A DNA stretch of 33,241 bases from an uncultured Clostridia bacterium (GTDB lineage Bacteria; Bacillota; Clostridia; Oscillospirales; Acutalibacteraceae). Position numbers and translations under genes: made by a program. Below the pieces are notes generated by a model. It ran no database searches, was not told the DNA's origin, and saw nothing but the letters and a program-made list of their open reading frames with translations. Where the stretch lies: positions 1 to 33,241 of the forward strand of contig CALWPT010000004.1 of assembly GCA_944383495.1 (NCBI GenBank), given 5' to 3'. This document shows, one piece after another, positions 8,016 through 20,860 of this stretch; position 1 is the stretch's first letter, and every line of letters begins with the position of its first letter.

Positions 8016-8894
8016 ATGGCAGAAGTGATCAGCGTCCGATTTCAGGACGCGGGTAAGTCTTATTATTTTGATCCGTGCGGACAAACCATGGAAAAGGGCC
8101 AAAAGGTGATTGTTCAAACAGCGCGGGGTATGGAATGCGGCGAGGTCTCGATGGAAAACAAAACGGTGCCCGACGATCAGCTTGTGAGCCCTTTAAAAAG
8201 GGTTGTGCGGGCGGCCACAGAGGAGGATTTGCGCCGGCTGGAGGAAAATAAGGCGAAAGCGGAAGAGGCGTTCCAGGTATGTGCTCGGAAAATCACGGAG
8301 CATAAGCTGGATATGAAGCTTGTTAATGTGGAGTATACGTTTGACGGAGGAAAGATTCTTTTTTACTTCACCGCCGATGGCCGGGTGGATTTCCGCACGC
8401 TGGTGAAAGACCTGGCAGGAACCTTTCGAACGCGGATTGAACTGCGGCAGATTGGCGTGCGGGATGAAGCGAAAATGCTGGGAGGCCTTGGAATATGCGG
8501 TCAACCCTTTTGCTGTTCCCGGTTCTTGGGAGATTTTCAGCCGGTATCCATAAAAATGGCAAAGGAACAGGGACTCTCCCTGAACCCTACGAAAATTTCC
8601 GGAACCTGCGGCCGGCTGATGTGCTGCTTGAAATACGAGCAGGATACCTATGAGTTTTTGATGAAGTGCACGCCTAAAAACGGCACGCCGGTGGAAACGC
8701 CTGACGGACGCGGCGTTGTGGCCGACAGCAATCTGCTCACAGGCGTTTGCCGGGTTCGGTTTGATAAAGAGCTGGAGCAGCCGGATAAGTCCTATCCCAA
8801 GGATGCTTTAAGAATTCTGCCAAGGCAGCCAAAACCGGAGCAGAGGGAAAAAGGGAAAAGCCAAAAGCCGAAGCAGGAGGACAGAGGCAAATAA
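8016..8894 (+). CDS. ricT: PSP1 domain protein RicT (YaaT)
   Basis: RicT is part of the RicA-RicF-RicT (Y-) complex that in B. subtilis carries Fe-S clusters and directs RNase Y-dependent mRNA maturation, and affects sporulation and competence. The 292-aa sequence has the PSP1 core with two cysteine clusters, CGQPFCC (161-167) and CGRLMCC (198-204), which supply the Fe-S ligands. The C-terminus is a Lys/Gln/Glu-rich tail (PKPEQREKGKSQKPK) typical of the family. TTTGGAGG lies 7 bases upstream of the ATG; the gap to holB is 22 bp. A strong terminator (8931) follows, so ricT ends the transcription unit; yabA, its usual next neighbour in Bacillus, is absent. The RicA and RicF partners are not in the window. 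Confidence 0.93.
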   Translation: MAEVISVRFQDAGKSYYFDPCGQTMEKGQKVIVQTARGMECGEVSMENKTVPDDQLVSPLKRVVRAATEEDLRRLEENKAKAEEAFQVCARKITEHKLDMKLVNVEYTFDGGKILFYFTADGRVDFRTLVKDLAGTFRTRIELRQIGVRDEAKMLGGLGICGQPFCCSRFLGDFQPVSIKMAKEQGLSLNPTKISGTCGRLMCCLKYEQDTYEFLMKCTPKNGTPVETPDGRGVVADSNLLTGVCRVRFDKELEQPDKSYPKDALRILPRQPKPEQREKGKSQKPKQEDRGK

Positions 8895-8930
8895 ACGAAA
8901 AGCGCGCTTTATTACTGAATTCATTGGGGA

Positions 8931-8980
8931 AAAACAGGAAAACCGGAGCATTTACAGAATGCTCCGGTTTTCCTGTTTTT
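8931..8980 (+). terminator. Terminator after ricT
   Basis: A perfect 22-bp inverted repeat, arms 8931-8952 and 8958-8979, with a 5-nt loop and a final run of five T. The A-rich left edge would also let it work from the other strand. Confidence 0.92.
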
Positions 8981-9073
8981 ATGCCGATCAGCTGTTTGAA
9001 CGGGTATTCTGCTGAAAGCACGGGCAAATCCCCACGAGAACAGGGCGAGGCATCATTGTTAAAGCCCCCTTAT

Positions 9074-9104
9074 TAAAAATAAAGGATGGTTTTAACCGCC
9101 CTTT
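9074..9104 (-). terminator. Probable terminator of tyrA
   Basis: On the minus strand AAAGG-x2-GGTT/AACC-x2-CCTTT (9081-9104) forms a stem with a 2x2 internal loop, followed by ATTTTTAAT. It lies 35 nt past the tyrA stop. The remainder of 8981-9138 shows nothing else I can support. Confidence 0.5.
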
Positions 9105-9138
9105 AAAAGGCATGGTCCTGCCGGCCCCGCTCTAGCGT

Positions 9139-9999
9139 TTATTTTGGCTGTTTGAATTTTGCGCCGTCCAGCGCCTCCCTGCGGCAGGTGGATTCTGCAA
9201 AGCGATCCATCAGCGCAGCCGTATCGCATTGCTCCAGCGCTGCTTTAATACGATCCAGCTCCAGTTCAAAGCGGACGACGGCAGCCATCAGGTTTTCCCG
9301 GTTTTCCAGAAACAATTCGCTCCATAATCCGGCGTTAATCTTAGCGATGCGGGTCAAATCCCGGTAGCTGTCCCCAATCAGCGCGGCGGTATCCTGTCTT
9401 GGATCACCGCTGTTGACCAGCGCTACAGCAATGGCGTGAGGCAACTGGGAGGTATAGGCTACGAATTGGTCATGCTCCCCAGGGCTGATCCGGCTGATCC
9501 GGCCGAAGCCCATGTCCCGGGCCAGACCCTCCACCAGCAGCAGGTGCTCCTCCGTGTTGCGAGGGATCGGTGCGATGAGATAGTTAGCGCCATGAAATAC
9601 ATCGGCGCTGGCAAAATCAATCCCTCGTTTTTCCCGACCGGCCATGGGATGCCCAAACACAAAGTCCACGCCTTTCGGCAACAGGGGCGGAAGGGCCTCG
9701 GGCATGTCCCCTTTGATACCGGACACGTCGGTCAGCACTGTCCCAGGCCGGAAAAAGCCGGCGTTTTCCCGGATAAACGCCGGCAACGCCCGTGGGTAAA
9801 TACAAAGATAGACAAGCTGAGCCTTTTGAAATAGCTCTTTCCCATCCCGGCTGCCCTTCTGTATGATCCCCAGCTTTTCTGCCTTTTGCAGGGTATGGGG
9901 ATCGGCGTCCACGCCGAAAACCTCCTTGTACCCCGCCCGACGCAGTGCAAGGCCGATGGATCCGCCAATGACTCCCAGCCCCACGATCACAATATTCAT
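9139..9999 (-). CDS. tyrA: Prephenate dehydrogenase
   Basis: TyrA oxidatively decarboxylates prephenate to 4-hydroxyphenylpyruvate with NAD(P)+, the committed step to tyrosine. The 286-aa protein shows the Rossmann motif GLGVIGGS (7-14), an acidic VDADP after beta-2 (30-34, Asp31, suggesting NAD+ preference), GHPMAGRE (116-123), and TSQLPHAIA (183-191) with the conserved active-site His188. The all-helical dimerisation domain completes it; there is no ACT domain and no chorismate mutase fusion. GGGAGG lies 9 bases before the ATG. No other aromatic genes are adjacent, so it is a lone gene with its own promoter (10136-10164). Confidence 0.94.
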   Translation of the reverse strand: MNIVIVGLGVIGGSIGLALRRAGYKEVFGVDADPHTLQKAEKLGIIQKGSRDGKELFQKAQLVYLCIYPRALPAFIRENAGFFRPGTVLTDVSGIKGDMPEALPPLLPKGVDFVFGHPMAGREKRGIDFASADVFHGANYLIAPIPRNTEEHLLLVEGLARDMGFGRISRISPGEHDQFVAYTSQLPHAIAVALVNSGDPRQDTAALIGDSYRDLTRIAKINAGLWSELFLENRENLMAAVVRFELELDRIKAALEQCDTAALMDRFAESTCRREALDGAKFKQPK

Positions 10000-10114
10000 G
10001 CGCTGTCCTCCCGCTTTATTGTTATCAGAATCAACATGCGGCGCTGCCGTCTTTTTAAAAAGAGCGGCTTGTCACGCTGCTCCAGTGGACGCAAGGCCTT
10101 TCCACGCCGGTAAA

Positions 10115-10143
10115 TGGCCATAGCTCCGCTTTCTCAGTATAAT
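10115..10143 (+). promoter_or_regulatory. Probable promoter of the DUF4830 gene
   Basis: TGGCCA (10115-10120), 17 bp, TATAAT (10138-10143). The -35 is weak (4 of 6). Its -10 overlaps the -10 of the tyrA promoter on the other strand. Confidence 0.5.
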
Positions 10144-10164
10144 ACGGAAACATACATTTCGCAA
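10136..10164 (-). promoter_or_regulatory. Promoter of tyrA
   Basis: On the minus strand: TTGCGA (10159-10164), 17 bp, TATACT (10136-10141). Start site near 10129, giving a 5' leader of about 130 nt. Confidence 0.65.
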
Positions 10165-10228
10165 GGGGTTCATATAGTTTAAGGTAGGCGCGGGGAGAGC
10201 TTCCCCGGCATAGAGAGGAGCGGATCGC

Positions 10229-10738
10229 ATGTTTTCTGTTACAGCAAGAATTTCAAAGAAAAAGCTGGGGGTAGCAATTGCCTTTATCATGGCCGTGGGA
10301 ATTATAACCGCCGTTTGGCTGCTGTTTCCAAAGGAAAACGAAGGGGTCAATTACAATACCGCCGCCGGCAGCGATGAGGAATGCGCCGCGTTTTTCGCAC
10401 AGTTCGGCTGGGAGATCGACCCAACGGGAAAAACAGAAAAAGAAATTCTGATTCCCGACGTGTTCGACGAGGTATACGCCGGCTATAATGAAATCCAGCT
10501 TGCCCAGGGCATGGATTTGACCCCTTATAAAGGAAGAAGCGTGCGGCTGGTCACCTATCCTGTCACCAATTATCCGGATCGGCCGTCCGGAGTCAATGGA
10601 AACCTGCTGATTCTAAACAATACTGTTATCGGCGGGGACGTCAGTACAACGGAATTGGGCGGTTTTATGCACGGCTTTAATTTAACCGGCACCGGTCTGC
10701 CCTTCGGACAGATGGAGACAGCCCCGCAGGGGGATTGA
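10229..10738 (+). CDS. DUF4830 domain membrane-anchored protein
   Basis: A 169-aa protein with one N-terminal membrane segment (about 12-31, LGVAIAFIMAVGIITAVWLL) and an outside domain that matches my memory of DUF4830: ECAAFFAQFGWEIDP, EILIPDVFDEVYAGYNEIQLAQGMDL, then YKGRSVRLVTYPVTNYP and NLLILNNTVIGGDVSTTELGG. Members are common in Clostridia and their function is unknown; the fold resembles small beta-rich extracytoplasmic domains. GAGAGGAG lies 9 bases upstream of the ATG, and a GC-rich hairpin (10191-10207) is in the leader. The stop codon lies inside the promoter of the next gene. I cannot assign a role. Confidence 0.8.
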   Translation: MFSVTARISKKKLGVAIAFIMAVGIITAVWLLFPKENEGVNYNTAAGSDEECAAFFAQFGWEIDPTGKTEKEILIPDVFDEVYAGYNEIQLAQGMDLTPYKGRSVRLVTYPVTNYPDRPSGVNGNLLILNNTVIGGDVSTTELGGFMHGFNLTGTGLPFGQMETAPQGD

Positions 10739-10763
10739 AAAATTTTCGGAGGTTTGGTATACT
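10735..10763 (+). promoter_or_regulatory. Promoter of the pseudouridine synthase gene
   Basis: TTGAAA (10735-10740), 17 bp, TATACT (10758-10763) preceded by TGG. The -35 box includes the stop codon of the DUF4830 gene. Confidence 0.75.
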
Positions 10764-10802
10764 AAAGCAAAACCCGCGCCGGGAGGCGAAAGGGGGAGTT
10801 TA

Positions 10803-11504
10803 ATGCGTCTTGATAGGCTGGCGTGCGAGGCGCTTTTGCTGACCCGTTCCCAAAGCCGCAAACTGATTGCGGGGGGAAAGGCGGCGGTGAATGGGAAAAT
10901 AGTGCGGGATCCCGCCGCGCGGGTGGATCCGCAGCGGGATACAGTGACGGTTGAAGGCAAGGCCTGCCGTGCAAGAGCGCCTTTATATTTGATGCTGCAT
11001 AAGCCTGCGGGCGTGGTCTGCGCCACAAAGGATCCAAAGGAGGCGACGGTGCTTTCCCTGCTGCCCGATCAGTGGAGGCGACCCGGCCTGGCTCCTGCGG
11101 GCCGGTTGGACAAGGACACCACCGGTTTTGTGCTGTTGACTGACGACGGCGCCTTTGCCCACAAGGTCATATCGCCGAGAAAATCGGTTTGGAAAACCTA
11201 TTTGGCGGAACTGGACGGGCCAGTAACAGAGGCGGTCGCCCAGGCCTTTCGGCGTGGCGTGGTTCTGAACGACGGGCCATGCCTTCCGGCGGAGATCCGG
11301 GCGGTAGAAGGAGCGGAGCAGACTGCGGAGGTGAGGATCCGGGAAGGCCGTTATCACCAGATAAAAAGGATGTTTGCCGCCTGCGGGCTGCATGTGATTT
11401 CACTGAAACGAACCGCTGTTGGCGGCGTGCAGCTGGATCCCGCTTTAGCGTCGGGACAGGCACGGCCGCTGACAGAGGAGGAAAAAAATCGCATTGTGCT
11501 TTAG
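10803..11504 (+). CDS. RsuA/RluB-family rRNA pseudouridine synthase
   Basis: A 233-aa enzyme that isomerises a specific rRNA uridine to pseudouridine; family members modify 16S U516 (RsuA) or 23S sites (RluB/E/F). Residues 1-50 form an S4 RNA-binding domain (MRLDRLACEALLLTRSQSRK, AAVNGKIV). The catalytic domain has LMLHKPAGVVCAT (63-75), the catalytic Asp103 in GRLDKDTTGFVLLTDDG, and the final motif YHQIKRMFAACG. The short length and the phrase RLDKDTTG fit RsuA best, so 16S U516 is the probable target, but 23S specificity is not excluded. The ATG at 10803 follows AGGGGGAG. An individual promoter precedes it; no terminator is visible after it. Confidence 0.87.
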   Translation: MRLDRLACEALLLTRSQSRKLIAGGKAAVNGKIVRDPAARVDPQRDTVTVEGKACRARAPLYLMLHKPAGVVCATKDPKEATVLSLLPDQWRRPGLAPAGRLDKDTTGFVLLTDDGAFAHKVISPRKSVWKTYLAELDGPVTEAVAQAFRRGVVLNDGPCLPAEIRAVEGAEQTAEVRIREGRYHQIKRMFAACGLHVISLKRTAVGGVQLDPALASGQARPLTEEEKNRIVL

Positions 11505-11605
11505 ATACAGCATTCTTAAAAACCACCCTAATTTTTTGTGTAATTTTATTTTTTATTCGTGATTTTATCTAAACAGAGCCCGTGAAGTTTAGTGAAAGAG
11601 AAGGG

Positions 11606-11634
11606 TTGTATTTTTAATGTGAATCTGTTAAAAT
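11606..11634 (+). promoter_or_regulatory. Promoter of msmX/ugpC-type gene
   Basis: TTGTAT (11606-11611), 17 bp, TAAAAT (11629-11634) in an AT-rich stretch. It lies 79 bp before the start codon. I saw no clear catabolite-response palindrome. Confidence 0.55.
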
Positions 11635-11712
11635 AATAGCGTAGTAATGTATCTGCGTTTCCATGGTGGGAACTGAAATTTGGCGTTGATTAAAATAGGA
11701 GGATATTACTGT

Positions 11713-12855
11713 ATGGCAAGCTTATCACTGAAGAACATTTATAAGAAGTACCCGGGCGGCGTTTTGGCTGTCAAGGACTTTAATTTGGAGATCAAGGATA
11801 AGGAATTTATTATCCTGGTCGGTCCCTCAGGCTGCGGTAAGTCCACCACGCTGCGAATGATCGCGGGCTTGGAGGAAATCAGCGAGGGCGAGCTTTACAT
11901 TGGCGACCGTCTGGTCAACGACGTGGCTCCCAAGGATCGGGATATCGCCATGGTGTTCCAGAATTATGCTTTGTATCCTCATATGACTGTGTTTGAGAAT
12001 ATGGCTTTTGGCTTAAAGCTTCGTAAAACCCCCAAGGATGAAATCAAGCGCCGGGTAGATGAAGCGGCCCGGATCCTGGATATCTCCCATTTGCTGGATC
12101 GTAAGCCTAAGGCGCTGTCCGGCGGCCAGAGGCAGCGTGTCGCCCTGGGCCGCGCCATCGTGCGTGAACCCCGGGTCTTCCTGCTGGATGAACCGCTGTC
12201 CAACCTGGACGCTAAGCTGCGCGCCCAGATGCGTACGGAGCTGTCCAAACTGCACCAGCGTTTAGGCACCACCTTTGTGTATGTTACCCATGACCAGACC
12301 GAGGCTATGACCATGGGCGATAGGATCTGCGTCATGAAAGACGGTATCATTCAGCAGGTGGATACACCGCAGCATCTATACAGCCTGCCCTGCAATATGT
12401 TTGTTGCTGGCTTTATCGGCTCTCCCCAGATGAACTTTATCGAGTCAAAGATCCGCAAGGAAGGCGACGATTTCTTTGTGGAATTCGGTTCTGAGGACAC
12501 GAAGACCCGTCCCGGCGTGAAGTTTAAGATTAAGCTGCCCCGGGAAAAGAACGCTGAGAACGTTCTGGCGGATTATAAGGATAAAGACGTTATCATGGGG
12601 ATCCGGCCCGAGCATATCCACGACGAGGATAACTTCCTTAAGGAAATGCCCGACGGTATTGTTACTGCCAACGTAGAAGTGACGGAAATGATGGGCGCTG
12701 AGACGTATTTGTACCTCAATTGTGAAGGATATCCCATTAACGCCCGGGTGGACGCATCCACAACCGCCCGCACTGGCGACACGATACAAATCACCATGGA
12801 TCCTTCCAAGATTCATATTTTTGACAAGGAAACCGAAAACACCGTTATCAACTGA
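11713..12855 (+). CDS. msmX: Sugar ABC transporter ATP-binding protein, MsmX/UgpC type
   Basis: A 380-aa ATPase of the CUT1 sugar importer class. Walker [10 protein letters not shown] (37-45), Q-loop Gln83 ([10 protein letters not shown]), signature LSGGQ (135-139), Walker B VFLLDE (155-160), H-loop in YVTHDQTEA. The C-terminal 140 residues are the OB-like regulatory domain of the MalK/UgpC family. In Bacillus and Clostridia such proteins are encoded away from the permeases and energise several carbohydrate importers; the lone position here agrees with that. The start at 11713 has TAGGAGG upstream and the usual [13 protein letters not shown]; an upstream TTG at 11680 has no SD. The gene has its own promoter and a strong terminator, so it is monocistronic. 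Confidence 0.93.
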   Translation: MASLSLKNIYKKYPGGVLAVKDFNLEIKDKEFIILVGPSGCGKSTTLRMIAGLEEISEGELYIGDRLVNDVAPKDRDIAMVFQNYALYPHMTVFENMAFGLKLRKTPKDEIKRRVDEAARILDISHLLDRKPKALSGGQRQRVALGRAIVREPRVFLLDEPLSNLDAKLRAQMRTELSKLHQRLGTTFVYVTHDQTEAMTMGDRICVMKDGIIQQVDTPQHLYSLPCNMFVAGFIGSPQMNFIESKIRKEGDDFFVEFGSEDTKTRPGVKFKIKLPREKNAENVLADYKDKDVIMGIRPEHIHDEDNFLKEMPDGIVTANVEVTEMMGAETYLYLNCEGYPINARVDASTTARTGDTIQITMDPSKIHIFDKETENTVIN

Positions 12856-12932
12856 TAGAGAGAAACGGCCGGGTGCTGCGCGCTGTTGTGTGTTTATTGA
12901 AGTCCGGCGCTGGTTTCATATTATGGAGAGCG

Positions 12933-12963
12933 AACGCCCCGCGGCATGCCGCGGGGCGTTTTT
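12933..12963 (+). terminator. Terminator after the msmX-type gene
   Basis: A perfect 28-base palindrome (12933-12960), very GC-rich in the core (CGCCCCGCGGCA and its complement), running into five T (12959-12963). Confidence 0.9.
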
Positions 12964-13043
12964 CTATGATATCAATTTTCCGATCGAATTTGAAAAAAGC
13001 ATTTGAAATATAATAAATACTGAAAATATTCTGCAAAAAGGGC

Positions 13044-13072
13044 TTGACTTATTGATTGATATTGCGTATAAT
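13044..13072 (+). promoter_or_regulatory. rpoBC promoter
   Basis: TTGACT (13044-13049), 17 bp, TATAAT (13067-13072). An AT-rich block (about 12990-13030) lies upstream and may act as an UP element. Confidence 0.85.
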
Positions 13073-13272
13073 TATAACTTGCCTAATAATGGGCTGGAAT
13101 AGCCTTTTAGGTTATATGCCGGCCGAACGGTGTGCGCTTAAATTCGTGGCTATGCTCTGGATTATAGCAGAGAACTGGTCAAAATGCAAGGGCAAAAAAT
13201 CGGTGGATTCCTTCAGAGCTTTTCTGGGGGGAGAGACGGTGTGAAACAGACGTAAGGAGTTGAGCAAAGCCT
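13073..13272 (+). other. Untranslated leader of rpoB
   Basis: About 190 nt of transcribed sequence with no supportable gene: rplJ and rplL, the common upstream neighbours, are not here. A hairpin CCTTCAGA / TCTGGGGG with a 5-nt loop lies about 25 nt before the AAGGAG ribosome binding site. Length and structure would permit leader regulation, but I recognise no known element. Confidence 0.4.
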
Positions 13273-16995
<3,723 letters not shown>

Positions 16996-17008
16996 GGGAG
17001 AGGTGTCA

Positions 17009-20000
17009 ATGATGGAATTTAATGAGTTTGAATCAATTAAAATTGGATTGGCGTCTCCCGAGCAGATCCGCAGCTGGTCTCACGGCGAGGTCAAAAAGCC
17101 GGAAACCATTAATTATCGGACGCTGAAGCCCGAACGGGACGGTCTTTTCTGCGAACGGATTTTTGGTCCGCAGAAGGACTGGGAATGTCACTGCGGCAAA
17201 TATAAGCGCATCCGGTATAAGGGAAAAATTTGTGAACGCTGCGGGGTGGAAGTGACCCGCTCCAAGGTGAGAAGGGAGCGCATGGGCAGCATCGAGCTGG
17301 CGGCGCCGGTTTCCCACATCTGGTATTTTAAAACCATTCCCTCTCGCATGGGTCTGATTTTGGACATCACGCCCCGGAATTTGGAGCAGGTTTTATATTT
17401 CTCCCAATATATCGTCACCGACCCAGGCAGCACACCGCTGGAAAAAATGCAGCTTTTGTCCGAAAAGCAGTATTACGACATGCGGGAAAAATACGAGGAT
17501 GATTTTCAGGCCGAAATGGGTGCGGAAGCCATCCAAAAGCTCTTAAAAGAAATTGATCTGGAGGAACTGAGCGCCCAGCTTCGCAAGGAGCTGGAGAACG
17601 CAACCGGCCAGAAACGAGTTCGTTTGCTCAAGCGCTTAGAGGTGGCCGACGCATTCCGTTTGTCAGGGAACCGCCCCGAGTGGATGATTTTGGATGTTCT
17701 GCCGGTCATCCCCCCGGATATCCGGCCTATGGTACAGCTGGACGGCGGCCGTTTTGCCACGTCCGACCTGAATGACCTGTACCGCCGGGTGATCAACCGA
17801 AACAACCGTCTGCGCCGTCTGCTGGAGCTGAGCGCGCCGGATATCATTGTCAGAAACGAGAAGCGAATGCTTCAGGAAGCGGTGGATGCGCTGATCGACA
17901 ACGGCCGGCGCGGACGCCCGGTAACCGGGCCCAACAACCGTCCATTAAAATCCTTGTCCGATATGCTGAAGGGCAAGCAGGGCCGATTCCGCCAGAACCT
18001 GTTGGGCAAGCGCGTGGATTACTCCGGCCGTTCGGTAATCGTGGTTGGGCCTGAGTTGAAAATCTACCAGTGCGGCCTGCCTAAGGAAATGGCGCTGGAG
18101 TTGTTTAAGCCCTTCGTCATGAAACGGCTGGTGGAAACGGGCGTGGCGGGCAATATCAAATCCGCCCGGAAAATGGTGGATCGCTCCCGGACCGAGGTGT
18201 GGGATGCGCTGGAGATTGTCATCAAAAACCATCCGGTGCTTCTGAACCGTGCGCCGACGCTGCACCGCCTAGGCATCCAGGCCTTTGAGCCGGTTCTAGT
18301 GGAGGGGCGCGCGCTGAAGCTGCATCCGCTGGTGTGTACGGCCTATAACGCCGACTTTGACGGCGACCAGATGGCTGTGCATGTCCCCATTTCCGCTGAG
18401 GCTCAGGCTGAGGCCCGCATTCTGATGCTGGCCGCCAACAACCTGCTGAAGCCTTCTGACGGAAAGCCGGTCACCGTGCCCACCCAGGATATGGTGCTGG
18501 GCTCCTATTACCTCACCCTCATAAAGGACGACGAGCCCGGCGCGGGCAAGGTTTTCTGCGATCGCAATGAGGCGCTGATGGCATACGAGGAAGGCGCCGT
18601 GGGCCTGCATGCCCCCATTAAGGTGCGGGTGTCCGGGAAATATGAAGGCAAGCCGCTTACTCGGATTATCGACGCGACTGTGGGCTTTTTGATCTTCAAC
18701 GATTCCATCCCCCAGAACCTGGGTTTTGTCGACCGTTCAGCAGAAGGCCATGAATTTGATTTAGAGATTGGCCTGTACCGGGGCAAGGACGACAATCGGG
18801 TCGTAAATAAAATTGGGAAAAAGCAGCTTTCCAATATTATTAACCGCTGCATCCAGGTCAACGGGACCTCTATGACCTCCGAGGTCCTGGATAAAATTAA
18901 GGCCACCGGGTTTAAGTATTCCACACGCGCGGCGTTGACCGTGGCGGTGTCCGACGCGGTGATCCCGCCCATCAAGCAGCAGAAGCTGCAGGAAGCCGAG
19001 ACAAAGATTGACGCGATTACCAAGGACTTCCGCAGGGGCCTGATCTCTAACGATGAACGCTCCCGACTGGTGATTGACACGTGGGAGGAAACGGTCAACG
19101 CGGTGTCCGACGCGCTGAAAGATAACCTGGACGAATACAATCCCATTTTTATGATGGCCGATTCCGGCGCCCGTGGTTCCATGAGCCAGATCCGGCAGCT
19201 GGCGGGTATGCGCGGTCTGATCGCCAATACCTCCGGCCGGACGATTGAAGTTCCGATCCGCGCCAACTACCGGGAAGGCCTAAATGTTCTGGAATATTTT
19301 ATTTCCTCCCGCGGGGCCCGGAAGGGCTTGGCCGACACCGCCTTGCGGACAGCTGACTCCGGTTACCTGACCCGCCGGCTGGTGGACGTATCCCAGGACG
19401 TCATCATCCGGGAGGACGACTGCCACACCCACGAGGGCCTGTGGATTTCCGATATTAAGGAAGGCCGCCAGATGATCGAACCCTTGGAGGAACGGCTGGT
19501 AGGGCGGTACTTGATGGAGCCGCTGTTGCATCCTGAAACGGGCGAGCTGTTGATGAGCGACGACCGGATGATGACGGAGGACGATGCAAAACGGATTGTG
19601 GCCGCGGGCATCACCCGCGTGCAGATTCGTTCCATCCTGAAATGCCGGGCTAAGCATGGCGTGTGCAAAAAATGCTACGGCTCTAACCTTGCCACCGGCG
19701 AAGCGGTTACCATCGGCGAGTCGGTGGGCACCATTGCTGCCCAGTCCATCGGCGAGCCTGGCACCCAGCTGACCATGCGGAACTTCCACACCGGCGGTAT
19801 CGCCAGCGCAGAGGATATTACGCAGGGTCTTCCCCGGGTTGAGGAGCTGTTTGAGGCCAGAAAGCCCAAGCGTTCCGGTATTATTTCCGAGCTAGACGGC
19901 GTGGTCAAAATCCAAGAGGTAAAGAAAAATCGGGAAATTATCGTCACCGATGTAGAGTCGTCGGATGTGGCGCCCGCGGAGCAAAAATACACCATTCCCT

Positions 20001-20689
20001 ATGGATATCGCATTATCGTGCAGGATGGAGACACCGTGCGGAAGGGCGACAGCCTGACCGAAGGCGCAGTAAATCCTCACGATATTCTGGCCGTCAAGGG
20101 AACCGAGGCGGTACAGGATTATATTATTGCCGAGGTTCAAAGCGTTTACCGCTTGCAGGGCGTTGATATCAACGATAAGCATATTGAAATCATCGTGCGG
20201 CAGATGATGCGCAAGGTTCGGATCACCGAGCCGGGGGATACCGGGCTTTTGGCCGGAACCATGGTGGAACGGGGCGAATTTTACGCCGCCAATGAGGAAA
20301 TTGAGCGACGAATTGCTGAAGGCGAGCTGGAGCTCATGCCCGCCAAGGCGGAGGATACCCTGCTGGGTATCACCAAATCCTCTCTGGCCACCGATTCCTT
20401 CCTGTCTGCCGCTTCCTTCCAGGAAACCACCCGGGTGCTGACCGACGCGGCCATCAAAGGGAAGGTCGACCCGTTGTATGGCTTGAAGGAGAACGTCATC
20501 ATCGGCAAATTGATTCCTGCCGGAACCGGCATGAAGCTTTATAACGAGCGAGCGTTGGATTTGCCCATGTTCCATGACGACAATCCTGAAAACTGTTATG
20601 AGGCGGTTTTGACCGCGTCTGACGATCAGGTAGTCTACTCCACGGATGACGCTGGGGCTTCCGCAGAAGCGGCGCCGGAGGCGATGTAA
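17009..20689 (+). CDS. rpoC: RNA polymerase beta' subunit
   Basis: The 1226-aa beta' subunit, which with beta makes the active centre. The N-terminal zinc site is C60, C62, C75, C78 (CHCGKYK...CERC); the catalytic [10 protein letters not shown] begins at N447 and supplies the Mg-binding aspartates; the second zinc site includes [11 protein letters not shown] in the C-terminal third; bridge/trigger region motifs ([24 protein letters not shown]) are intact. I chose ATG 17009: the GTG at 17003 lies within the GGGAGAGG ribosome binding site; ATG 17012 is an alternative. It is co-transcribed with rpoB. No clear terminator follows; the CCGCCGG/CCGGCGG repeat after the stop has a long loop and no T-run. 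Confidence 0.98.
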   Translation: MMEFNEFESIKIGLASPEQIRSWSHGEVKKPETINYRTLKPERDGLFCERIFGPQKDWECHCGKYKRIRYKGKICERCGVEVTRSKVRRERMGSIELAAPVSHIWYFKTIPSRMGLILDITPRNLEQVLYFSQYIVTDPGSTPLEKMQLLSEKQYYDMREKYEDDFQAEMGAEAIQKLLKEIDLEELSAQLRKELENATGQKRVRLLKRLEVADAFRLSGNRPEWMILDVLPVIPPDIRPMVQLDGGRFATSDLNDLYRRVINRNNRLRRLLELSAPDIIVRNEKRMLQEAVDALIDNGRRGRPVTGPNNRPLKSLSDMLKGKQGRFRQNLLGKRVDYSGRSVIVVGPELKIYQCGLPKEMALELFKPFVMKRLVETGVAGNIKSARKMVDRSRTEVWDALEIVIKNHPVLLNRAPTLHRLGIQAFEPVLVEGRALKLHPLVCTAYNADFDGDQMAVHVPISAEAQAEARILMLAANNLLKPSDGKPVTVPTQDMVLGSYYLTLIKDDEPGAGKVFCDRNEALMAYEEGAVGLHAPIKVRVSGKYEGKPLTRIIDATVGFLIFNDSIPQNLGFVDRSAEGHEFDLEIGLYRGKDDNRVVNKIGKKQLSNIINRCIQVNGTSMTSEVLDKIKATGFKYSTRAALTVAVSDAVIPPIKQQKLQEAETKIDAITKDFRRGLISNDERSRLVIDTWEETVNAVSDALKDNLDEYNPIFMMADSGARGSMSQIRQLAGMRGLIANTSGRTIEVPIRANYREGLNVLEYFISSRGARKGLADTALRTADSGYLTRRLVDVSQDVIIREDDCHTHEGLWISDIKEGRQMIEPLEERLVGRYLMEPLLHPETGELLMSDDRMMTEDDAKRIVAAGITRVQIRSILKCRAKHGVCKKCYGSNLATGEAVTIGESVGTIAAQSIGEPGTQLTMRNFHTGGIASAEDITQGLPRVEELFEARKPKRSGIISELDGVVKIQEVKKNREIIVTDVESSDVAPAEQKYTIPYGYRIIVQDGDTVRKGDSLTEGAVNPHDILAVKGTEAVQDYIIAEVQSVYRLQGVDINDKHIEIIVRQMMRKVRITEPGDTGLLAGTMVERGEFYAANEEIERRIAEGELELMPAKAEDTLLGITKSSLATDSFLSAASFQETTRVLTDAAIKGKVDPLYGLKENVIIGKLIPAGTGMKLYNERALDLPMFHDDNPENCYEAVLTASDDQVVYSTDDAGASAEAAPEAM

Positions 20690-20762
20690 GGGAAATTTTC
20701 ACAAGGAGAACGCTGCGGCTTCCGCCGGTATATGGCAATTTTGCTGAAACTGCCGGCGGGAG

Positions 20763-20791
20763 TTGACAAACAGCACCCCTTATAGTATTAT
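20763..20791 (+). promoter_or_regulatory. Promoter of the rpsL-rpsG-fusA operon
   Basis: TTGACA (20763-20768), 17 bp, TATTAT (20786-20791), 69 bp before the rpsL start. Confidence 0.85.
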
Positions 20792-20860
20792 TTAATTTGT
20801 TGTTTTATCGAGAATGAAAATTTTCGGTAGAATAGAGTATGATTGCGAGGAGGTGTTAGA

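Noticed and set aside
8737..9027. 96-codon minus-strand frame downstream of ricT
   Set aside because: It runs through the ricT terminator hairpin and into ricT antisense; no SD.
13056..13244. 62-codon frame in the rpoB leader
   Set aside because: It begins inside the rpoB promoter, has no SD, and shows no family features.
20700..20762. Inverted repeat CCGCCGG/CCGGCGG after rpoC as terminator
   Set aside because: The loop is over 20 nt and no T-run follows; kept only as a remark in the rpoC entry.
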